A DNA stretch of 64,000 bases, taken from assembly GCA_030849465.1 (NCBI GenBank), contig JARVLF010000016.1:310001-374000 (forward strand). The letters are read 5' to 3'. Shown piece after piece: positions 56,994-64,000 of the stretch. A model generated the notes under the pieces. It was not told the origin of the DNA, did not search any database, and saw only the letters and a list, made by a program, of their open reading frames with translations. The stretch's first letter is position 1, and each line of letters opens with the position of its first letter. The stretch is from Moesziomyces globuligerus. Taxonomy: Eukaryota; Basidiomycota; Ustilaginomycetes; Ustilaginales; Ustilaginaceae. Position numbers and translations under genes: made by a program.

Positions 56994-58382
56994 AGCCGCG
57001 ATTTGTCGCTTTAACATTTTGGAGAGGGCCAACCTTGTCAGCGACATGCCCTCATGGTGACGAACCCATACCTACAGTCTCCAGTGCGGCCCGGTCGAGG
57101 CTTTCTGGCTTAGCGAAGGTGTGTTATACACATGATGCTCGCGCTCGATCTTGTGAGGAGCGCAGGTTGAACATGGCACCAGGTCGCATTGGCGATATCG
57201 CTCGGCTGGCTTCGGAAAAAATCGCTGCCGATGTCGCCCCACCTGTCCGCGTGGCGAATACATAGCGTGTCTAGATTTTCTCAATCAGCCCTCCCGCCCT
57301 CGCAGAATGTGGCTATTCGAGGGTGCCGGCCTCTTTCTGAATCGGCCCTCATCATCGCCACACCAATAGAAATCGGGACATCCACGCGACAAAGAAGCCA
57401 CCACGAGGAGTGCATTGCCAACATGATGGGCCTGACGGACCGCTTGGTCAGGGTCGCATGAAGTGAAAGAGGCCCATGCACGCGGGTGCATCGACGTGCA
57501 GACGCCTTGCCCCAACAAATTTGTTTCGGCTTCCGAGCCAGAGAATCGTCGGCGGCGTTTTACTCAGGACGCGTTCACAGGTCATCGTCAGTGCGGCAGT
57601 TCGCTTAGTGGCACGAGCTGCGAAAATGTGGACGGCCTGCGCTCACCGCAGCGACCGACTGTGAAACTTGCGCCGAACAAGCGGTGGTTTTCGAAATTAG
57701 TGCAATTCTAAGCTCCTGGCGCTGCGACAGTCACAAGCGTCAGAGGGCGGCGAGAAGCTCGCGTAGAGCCATCGACGCGGCGTAATTTGACGTTCGATGA
57801 TCTGCCTGCGAATCTGCAATTTTCTGGGGCGAAATTCAAGCCAGGGAGGCCGAAGAACCCCACCACCGGCACCCCAGGCTTCCGTGCCCGGCAGCCTCAC
57901 GCCTGGCGTTGAACTGCGCGGTGGCGACCTCTGCGACAGGCCGTCGGCAGTCACTAGACGCCCCGCTAAAGCCTTCGCAAGGCAGGGCAGCGCACTTCTC
58001 GCCTGCCAAGCCAGCACGAGCCGCTGCTCAGGACCCAAAGATACTCCGTCCCAACCTCCTCCGCCCCCGGAACCTCCGAAGTGACACCCAACGCATTGTC
58101 GCCACGCCTCGAGGCCTTTTGGCAGTGTGAAAATCCACAATCGGCGCCTCATGGGAGCGCCATTGCTCAGCCGCTCCGCCGTCGCCACTTGCCCGTTGCG
58201 CCGGCATCCAAGCTGTCCTCGGAGGGCGCCGAGCTGAGCTTGAGGCTCGGTGGCATTCCGCCTGCCCCACCGAAGACTGCGCTGTGCTGCCGACTTTTTT
58301 TCCCACATGAGTTTGCCTGGTCCGCGTGTAGCGCTGTGCTGCCCTGTTTTTCCCCAACTCGTATCACTCTCAGCCTTCTTCA

Positions 58383-58388
58383 TATAAT
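58383..58388 (+). promoter_or_regulatory. TATA element of OLE1
   Basis: TATAAT within CATATAATAG lies about 70 bp upstream of the OLE1 ATG, one of few clear TATA-like sites in this window. Confidence 0.55.
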
Positions 58389-58456
58389 AGACTCTGCGTG
58401 CGGGCACCTACCGCCTTGTTTCCTCACCATCATCTCTTCACACGATCGTCATAACC

Positions 58457-60091
58457 ATGGCTGCCGAACTGAAGCAAAGGTCGACAACCGCCACCAAGGA
58501 TGCGCAGGCCGCTCCTAAGGAGGAGTTCGCCGACGCCAACATCCCCGACGACTACGTTTCTCGAGTGCTCGCTACCGAGAAGCCTCTTCCCCCTGTCCAG
58601 TTCAAGAACATCCTCAGCGAGATCCAGTGGGTCTCCTTCCTGGCGCTCACTGTCACGCCCATGCTCGCCATCTACGGTCTCTTCACCACGAGCTGGAACC
58701 GCAACACCGCACTCTGGACCTTCGTCTACTACTTCATGACTGGTCTCGGCATCACTGCCGGATACCACCGTCTCTGGGCTCACCGCGCTTACAACGCGTC
58801 GACCCCTCTCCAGTACTTCCTCGCCTGCATGGGATCCGGTGCCGTGCAGGGCTCCATCCACTGGTGGGCTCGCGGTCACCGCGCTCACCACCGCTACACC
58901 GACACCGACCTTGACCCCTACGGTGCCCACTTCGGCCTCTTCTGGTCGCACCTCGGCTGGATGCTCGTCAAGCCCCGCCGCAAGCCGGGTGTTGCCGACA
59001 TCTCGGATCTCCGCAAGAACCCCGTGATCAAGTTCCAGCACAAGTTCTACATCCCCATGCTCCTCTTCTTCGGTCTCGGTCTCCCGACCCTCGTGGCTGG
59101 CCTGGGCTGGGGTGACTGGCGCGGCGGCTTCTTCTTCGCCGGTCTGCTCCGCCTCTTCTTCGTCCACCACTCGACTTTCTGCGTCAACTCGCTCGCCCAC
59201 TACCTCGGTGAGGCCACCTTTGACAACAAGATGACTCCCCGTGACCACTTCTTCACCGCTCTCGTCACGGTCGGTGAGGGATACCACAACTTCCACCACC
59301 AGTTCCCCATGGACTACCGCAACGCTGTGCAGTGGTACCAGTTCGACCCCACCAAGTGGTTCATCGGTACCATGAGCAAGCTCGGCCTCGCCTCGCACCT
59401 CAAGACGTTCCCCGACAACGAGGTTAAGAAGGGTCGCCTCGCGATGCAGCTCCAGAAGGCTCACGAGCTCGGTCAGCAGCTCGAGTGGCCCAAGTCGTCG
59501 TCGCACCTTCCCGTCATCTCGTGGGATGACTTTGTCGAGGAATCCAAGACGCGCCCTCTCATCGTTGTGCACGGCTTCATTCACGATGTCTCGTCCTTCC
59601 TCGACGAGCACCCCGGTGGTCGCCACCTGCTGACGGGCAAGATTGGCAAGGACGCTACCACCGCCTTCCTCGGCGGTGTCTACGACCACTCGAACGCGGC
59701 ACACAACCTGCTCTCGATGATGCGCGTCGGTGTCCTCGATGGTGGCTACCAGCTCGCCAAGGACGAGCTTGCAAAGGCTGAGCGCGAGAACCGCGCCAAC
59801 GGCACCTCGGCCAACCGCCCCGCTGGTGCCCCTCCTTCGCCCGTCACTTCGGACGACGAGGACTTTGCCGCCCCTGCCACTCCTACGGACGAGACGCCCA
59901 TGACCACCACTTCGACTGTGGCGGCTGCCTCTGAGCAGCTCAAGTCGCAGCAGGCCGCCGAGGGTGTCAAGTCGATCAACGAGAAGGCTGCCGCCTACGT
60001 CACGCCTGGTGAGGCCTTCACCATCGTCAAGCGTGGCGAATTAAAGGCGAACGCCAAGGTTGACGGCACCAAGTTCGGTCGATTCCTCTAA
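58457..60091 (+). CDS. OLE1: Delta-9 acyl-CoA desaturase with cytochrome b5 domain
   Basis: Ole1 introduces the delta-9 double bond into palmitoyl- and stearoyl-CoA in the endoplasmic reticulum. The 544-residue protein has paired membrane segments near residues 55-100 and 195-240. The three histidine boxes that hold the di-iron site are present: HRLWAHR (about 103), HRAHH (about 141) and HNFHH (about 277). The C-terminal cytochrome b5 domain (about 355-430) has heme-ligand motif HPGG at about 384 and a second His in the YDHSNAAH segment, so the protein carries its own electron donor, as in yeast. A Thr/Ala/Pro-rich linker and a short tail follow. Codon use is strongly biased, consistent with high expression. 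Start is ATG 58457 (ACCATGG). Confidence 0.97.
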   Translation: MAAELKQRSTTATKDAQAAPKEEFADANIPDDYVSRVLATEKPLPPVQFKNILSEIQWVSFLALTVTPMLAIYGLFTTSWNRNTALWTFVYYFMTGLGITAGYHRLWAHRAYNASTPLQYFLACMGSGAVQGSIHWWARGHRAHHRYTDTDLDPYGAHFGLFWSHLGWMLVKPRRKPGVADISDLRKNPVIKFQHKFYIPMLLFFGLGLPTLVAGLGWGDWRGGFFFAGLLRLFFVHHSTFCVNSLAHYLGEATFDNKMTPRDHFFTALVTVGEGYHNFHHQFPMDYRNAVQWYQFDPTKWFIGTMSKLGLASHLKTFPDNEVKKGRLAMQLQKAHELGQQLEWPKSSSHLPVISWDDFVEESKTRPLIVVHGFIHDVSSFLDEHPGGRHLLTGKIGKDATTAFLGGVYDHSNAAHNLLSMMRVGVLDGGYQLAKDELAKAERENRANGTSANRPAGAPPSPVTSDDEDFAAPATPTDETPMTTTSTVAAASEQLKSQQAAEGVKSINEKAAAYVTPGEAFTIVKRGELKANAKVDGTKFGRFL

Positions 60092-60535
60092 TCCCTTCAT
60101 CATCATGTCTATCCGCATCACTCTTGGTTCCCTCTTGCATTGACTCGTCGGTCGACCGCTTCCCTCTTGCATTGCCTCGTCGGTCGACCGCTTAAGGTTG
60201 ATTCGACGTTGGGCTGTACATATACCTCGTCTTTCAGGCACACTGCCAAAATTCAGAATAACCCCGGGTCAACCTCTTGCGTGACGACATGAGATGCATG
60301 AGATCGTCACAACCGCCCAGCTAACTTTGCGGCTGAGGTTTACGCGAAGACTCGAAGAGCGACAGTCGAATTGAAGGAAGTGCTGGCGAGAGATGGAAAC
60401 GAATGACGACGGTAGGAGCGAAAGGAGTGTGGCGGGATGCGGGAGCGACCAGCGCTACAGAGGGACGGAAGCTGCTGCTGTTGTGGGAGAGGTATCAAAG
60501 CGAACGAAACGGGGGCGGATGATTAAAGCTGAGAA
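60092..60535. other. Convergent stretch between OLE1 and RAX1
   Basis: These 444 bp hold both 3' UTRs and a 32-bp tandem duplication just after the OLE1 stop. Nothing else is seen. Confidence 0.55.
60129..60192 (+). repeat. 32-bp tandem duplication in the OLE1 3' region
   Basis: The unit at 60129-60160 is repeated at 60161-60192 with one mismatch (A144 versus C176 in the last three digits of position). It lies about 40 bp downstream of the OLE1 stop, probably in the 3' UTR. Confidence 0.9.
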
Positions 60536-61753
60536 CTAGAGTCTGTGGCCTGGGACGAAGACGAAGAGGACGGTGAGAGCGGCCGTGATGAGGGCGACGA
60601 GGACCAATACGCTGAGTGCGCGCTGGAGCAGAAGCCTGTGAACGTAACCTTCTCGTATCCTGATCAACCTGAACGGCGTTGTTTCGCTCTGGGACAGGAG
60701 GACGAGGATGGGGTCGAGTTCGTACTGGTGCGACATGAGCAGCAGAACCGCCACTGCAAACGGCAGGATCACCCAGCACCGCTTCGCCCTCGCCACGTCC
60801 AAAAAGATGAAGCTGAACGCGGTAGCCAAGGCCGCCCAAAGCGCCAGGAGTCCGAGGGAAAGACGAACAAGCACCGAGATCGGGGTGAGATTGCCAAACG
60901 CCTTTGCGCGCAGGAAGCGGGGAAAGATATCCGCCTCCATGGTACGGAAGACGTACTCCTTCTGAGCGTGGAACATGTCCGGAATGCGCGCGAGCGCACG
61001 CTGCTGCTCGGCATCCTGCGGATGCGGTAGCGTCGACGACGAAATCGGGAACGAGTGGATCCTCAACGGTCCCGGCAGGTAGATCTCCTTCTCGGAGCCG
61101 GGAAGCAGGTAGCGCGCATAGATGCGCTCCGCCGACGCGATCAGATCCGTGCGCGTGATCGCCGCCGAGCGCGAGATCACCGTCGGCGCCACCGAGCCGC
61201 GCTTGGCGAGGATGCTCTTCCTCTCTGCGCGTGTCTGCTGGGCCAGGTAGTCTGGATCGCCCGGGAACCGCGGTGCTGCAAGAGGTGCCGACGACTGCCC
61301 GGCACCCGCAGCAGCCGGAATCGGGCTGGGCGCATGCGACATCGTCGAGTAGTTGGCATCCGGACTCTCGACACGGCTCTGGTAGTCCCAGCTGTTGTCC
61401 GCATTCCTGCGCGATCCAGCCGCAGTGTCGGCGCTCTGTTCGTTGATGCCGTTGATCTTGTTGTAGATGCTGCCGCGCTCGAGCGCTTCGGCGTAGTACT
61501 GAGGCCAGTCTTCCTTGACCGATTTGCCGGACTTGCGCAAGTCTTTAAAGTACGCACGACACAGGTTCTCGTGCTGCTGGACATCGAGCCAAAAGTCGAG
61601 AGCGTCCTCGGCCGCCTCGCGCTGCAGATACAGGTAGAAGCAGTACAGGTCCACCGGAGGCAGCGTACGACGCGCCAGCACCTCGGCCAGCGTCGGAAGC
61701 CGCTGGCGCGTGCGCGACGACTGCAGAGACAGCGGTCGCTGCTTCTCCGACAT
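60536..61753 (-). CDS. RAX1: RGS-domain membrane protein Rax1
   Basis: Rax1 is a membrane protein that marks division sites for bud-site selection in yeast. The start RQRLPTLAEVLARRTLPPVDLYCFYLYL matches the Rax1 N-terminus closely. The 405-residue protein starts at ATG 61753; the open frame upstream has only a GTG. The RGS domain is split: first half at about 25-95 (ending RGSIYNKI) and second half at about 205-290 (SAERIYARYLLPGSEKEI to PRFLRAKAF). A Ser/Pro-rich insert separates them. Three C-terminal membrane segments follow at about 298-320, 325-342 and 378-400. Whether it acts on a G-alpha subunit is not known from sequence. Confidence 0.9.
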   Translation of the reverse strand: MSEKQRPLSLQSSRTRQRLPTLAEVLARRTLPPVDLYCFYLYLQREAAEDALDFWLDVQQHENLCRAYFKDLRKSGKSVKEDWPQYYAEALERGSIYNKINGINEQSADTAAGSRRNADNSWDYQSRVESPDANYSTMSHAPSPIPAAAGAGQSSAPLAAPRFPGDPDYLAQQTRAERKSILAKRGSVAPTVISRSAAITRTDLIASAERIYARYLLPGSEKEIYLPGPLRIHSFPISSSTLPHPQDAEQQRALARIPDMFHAQKEYVFRTMEADIFPRFLRAKAFGNLTPISVLVRLSLGLLALWAALATAFSFIFLDVARAKRCWVILPFAVAVLLLMSHQYELDPILVLLSQSETTPFRLIRIREGYVHRLLLQRALSVLVLVALITAALTVLFVFVPGHRL

Positions 61754-62393
61754 CCTGACCTTGCCCGAGGGCTCGCTGCGTGTGAAGCTGGTGCGGCGAA
61801 GAAGGCCCTCGTTGACCGCTGCAGTCGCGGGCGGGGCGGCTTGCAAGTTCACTAGCACTAGCGATGCGTCGGATGTCGAGCTCTCCGTAGCCTATCTCCG
61901 CGTGAGATCAACGAGCGACGGATACGCCTGCGATGTGGTGAGGTGATTGGACGAAGGAAGGATAGGATGAGAGACAGGTGTGTTGGTGTGAAGTCCAAAA
62001 AACACACTGCGCCAGACACGCCCCCAGCCTCGCGCAAGTGCCTGCGCCAACCGCCAAAAGGACATGCATGCCAGCCACTGGATCAGTCTCCGCCATCCGA
62101 CCTCGCGTTCATTTAGGAGTTGGCAGCGCGAGCGAGCTTCGACCCACCAGCGCAAAATCACAGTTTCGGCGCTGCGCATTCGGCTCAACTGTTTAATCAA
62201 CTGGCCTAACAAATATGCGTTTCTCTCACATCTCCACACGACCGGTGCCACGCTGTATGTACGCCCGCTACGAACCTGCGTCTCTCCCATTCGTTGCGAT
62301 GATGTGCGATGCAATTGAGCGAGCAGATGAATAGACACAGAATAAAGCCCGAACTTTGTCCTTTGCTCGGATTGGCGGGGCGCGGTGTTCGGA
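61754..62393. other. Stretch between the PAS kinase stop and the RAX1 start
   Basis: These 640 bp hold the RAX1 promoter and the 3' end of the PAS kinase gene; both genes are on the - strand. Nothing else is supported. Confidence 0.5.
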
Positions 62394-64000
62394 TCAGGCG
62401 GAGGGGACGGCAGCGGTGATAAACTGACTGCCTTTTCCCTCGGCCGGGACGCTACACGATGTGACGAGCGGCGCCTTGAGCCGCTGCCATCCGCGCCGAC
62501 CTGTCCAGCCGGCGTGGCCAGCGAGGAAGCGATGCTGGCAAATCTGCTCTGCAGTCGGCCGGGCATCCACCTCGAGCTCGAGACAGCGCGAAATGAGGTC
62601 CACAAAGTCGTCCACCCGTCCACCTCCGTCCGGCTCCGCCCCTTCCTTGTCCTTGCTTCTCGACCAGGCTGGGTCCAGGGGAGCCAGCTCCACCTCGTGC
62701 TCCGTCAGCCCGCTGTCCGCCTCCGCGGGCCCGACGCGTGCGATCAGGCAGCGCTCTTTCAATGTCTGCGCGGCCCGAGTGCCTGCCTCCAGCCCCTGGA
62801 CCGCTTCTTCGCCGTTCCAGAACGGGCACTCGCCGCACAGGAGCACGAATCCCACCACGCCGAGCGCCCATACGTCCTGCGCTTGCCCTGAATACTTTTC
62901 GCCCTGCAATATCTCGGCCGCTGCATAGTCGAGCGTGCCGCTGAATGTATCGAACAGCTTGCCTGGGCGCACGTGAGCGGCGCTGCCAAAGTCGATGAGC
63001 TGCGCATTGCCCTCGCCATCCAGAATGACGTTTTCGTCCTTGATGTCTCGATGGACGATGTTGTTCGCGTGCAGGAACCACAGCGCATCCGCCACCTGCC
63101 CGAAGATGGTTCGGCACTGCGACGCTGCCAGTCCATCCGGCGCGCTCTCGACGAAGTCGAACAGATCCTGGCCCCTTCCGAAGCATGGCATCACGAGGTA
63201 GTAGAACTCGTGGTCTTCAAAGAAGTCGAGCATCTTGCAGATGTTGGGATGCGAGGGCGTGGCGCTGGTGGAGAGCGCCTCGGAACCTTTTGCTTCCTCG
63301 CCCGCGGCTTCCCCCCTCTTGTGAGCGCGATACTCCTCCAGCGTCTTGAGTCGCTGCGGAGCCCACGGCCTGGTCTTGGACGGTGGGACGTAGGCGATGC
63401 GTCGGAGCTGGTCCATGACATGGATCTCTACCGGGATCGGCCCGAGCACACGATGTCTGCGCCAGCAGTCGGCAAGGATTCGGCTCTTGATGATGTACTT
63501 GATCACCACCTCGTCACCCTGCGGACGTCCGTCCGGCCCCTTCTTCCTGGCTTTCTTCACCAGACCGTACGCACCGCGGCCCACATCAGAGACGATCTCG
63601 AAATCGGCGATGCTCTTCTCCCCTTTGAAGTCTTGCGGGTACAGCGGCCCCATGAGGCGCGGGTCACCCGACATGGTCGGCCTCTTGCTTCGCGGCAGCC
63701 GCAGCGTGGCGCCGCGTTCGAAACCGGCTTGAGGTGTGCCCGGACTGCCGCTAAAGAGCTGGACAGGTGTGCCTTGCAGCGGAAGTATCTTTGGGCCTGA
63801 TGCTAGCGGCGTCAGCGGCGTCGCGTCATCCGTGGCTGCCACGTGCGGCGAGACGGGTGAGAGATTGTCTTCGTCCTCTTCGTGCAAACTCGTCAGCTCG
63901 TCGCCCAGCACCGAGCCTGCCCTGCTGGCGGCGCGGCTCAGGCCGAGCTGCTTGAGCTTCTCCAAAACTTCGACGCCCAGGTCGTGGTCGTCCGAGTCGT
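62394..64000 (-). CDS. PAS kinase, C-terminal catalytic part (5' end outside the window)
   Basis: The frame is open to the right edge, so at least 535 residues are visible and the N-terminal PAS part is missing. The kinase domain has the Gly loop GRGAYGLV, the VIK lysine motif, HRDIKDENV (63030-63053) and DFGSA (about 62985). HPNICKMLDFFEDHEFYYLVMP and GKLFDTFSGTLDYAAAEIL are the PASK/Psk-type signature. The usual APE motif reads AAE here: the Pro codon position is Ala (62916-62918). A charged insert follows the VIK region. Yeast Psk1/Psk2 tune sugar flux and translation in response to nutrients; the same role is inferred. The codon at 63965 is TTG, not a start. Confidence 0.92.
   Translation of the reverse strand, partial: DSDDHDLGVEVLEKLKQLGLSRAASRAGSVLGDELTSLHEEDEDNLSPVSPHVAATDDATPLTPLASGPKILPLQGTPVQLFSGSPGTPQAGFERGATLRLPRSKRPTMSGDPRLMGPLYPQDFKGEKSIADFEIVSDVGRGAYGLVKKARKKGPDGRPQGDEVVIKYIIKSRILADCWRRHRVLGPIPVEIHVMDQLRRIAYVPPSKTRPWAPQRLKTLEEYRAHKRGEAAGEEAKGSEALSTSATPSHPNICKMLDFFEDHEFYYLVMPCFGRGQDLFDFVESAPDGLAASQCRTIFGQVADALWFLHANNIVHRDIKDENVILDGEGNAQLIDFGSAAHVRPGKLFDTFSGTLDYAAAEILQGEKYSGQAQDVWALGVVGFVLLCGECPFWNGEEAVQGLEAGTRAAQTLKERCLIARVGPAEADSGLTEHEVELAPLDPAWSRSKDKEGAEPDGGGRVDDFVDLISRCLELEVDARPTAEQICQHRFLAGHAGWTGRRGWQRLKAPLVTSCSVPAEGKGSQFITAAVPSA

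Larger units (their letters stand above)
54988..58456. promoter_or_regulatory. 3.5-kb divergent region between RasGAP and OLE1
   Basis: No gene is convincing in this span; frames up to 236 codons lack bias and family resemblance. It contains CAG/CGG-rich DNA near 55410, a GC-only run near 55600-55630, a cluster of AACCTCCG motifs with a perfect 21-bp palindrome at 56858-56993, and a TATA element just before OLE1. The length fits a strongly regulated desaturase promoter, but a non-coding transcript is possible. Confidence 0.5.

Noticed and set aside
57697..58407. A 236-codon frame antisense to the OLE1 leader
   Set aside because: No biased codons and no family resemblance; it overlaps the TATA and leader of OLE1.

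Overview
The window looks like a piece of nuclear chromosome from a basidiomycete, most likely a smut fungus (Ustilaginales: the Ustilago, Sporisorium, Pseudozyma and Moesziomyces group). The DNA is GC-rich. Most genes are single long exons with strong C/G-ending codon use, and introns are few and short, apart from some in small housekeeping genes. Protein families (velvet factor, WC-type PAS-GATA factor, TSC2, SIN1/AVO1, RAX1, fused ARG5,6, OLE1 with a cytochrome b5 tail) are those of a free-living fungus. The genus is an inference from overall character; no rRNA or species marker is present. I saw no transposon, integrated virus, CRISPR array, tRNA or rRNA gene.

Layout. 0-7.3 kb: C-terminus of a coiled-coil protein (+), a PAS/GATA factor (-) and the tRNA m1A58 methyltransferase TRM61 (+, one intron). 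7.3-12 kb: a 4.7-kb stretch with no convincing gene. 12-17 kb: velvet factor (+), LSM6 (-, one intron), PET117 (+) and an unknown basic protein (+). 17-29 kb: TSC2 (-), QCR6 (+, four introns including a 22-nt exon) and the serine palmitoyltransferase subunit LCB2 (-). 30-32 kb: ribosomal protein eL24 (-, 44-nt first exon and 841-nt intron). 32-37 kb: a 4.1-kb stretch with leader uORFs, then a bHLH factor (+). 38-41 kb: ARG5,6 (+, two introns). 42-44 kb: two-finger C2H2 factor (-). 44-47 kb: no confident gene, but two small candidate genes. 47-55 kb: SIN1/AVO1 (-), SWC4 (+) and a Gap1/Sar1-type RasGAP (-). 55-58.4 kb: a long upstream region with a repeated AACCTCCG motif and a perfect palindrome. 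58.4-62 kb: OLE1 (+) and RAX1 (-). 62.4-64 kb: kinase domain of a PAS kinase (-), running off the right edge.

How the genes relate. There are no operons or a metabolite cluster. Neighbouring genes share divergent promoters (SIN1/SWC4, LSM6/PET117, TSC2/QCR6, GATA/TRM61) or convergent ends. Several encode growth and nutrient control (TSC2, SIN1/TORC2, RasGAP, PAS kinase) or lipid synthesis (LCB2, OLE1). I read this as chance proximity of core genes.

Most informative results: four spliced gene models rebuilt by hand (TRM61, LSM6, QCR6, RPL24) plus the ARG5,6 splice structure; an abrupt codon-usage break inside ARG5,6; the AACCTCCG cluster upstream of OLE1; strong-context uORFs before the bHLH gene; and two possible unannotated small genes. 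I did not find a clearly new biological system.
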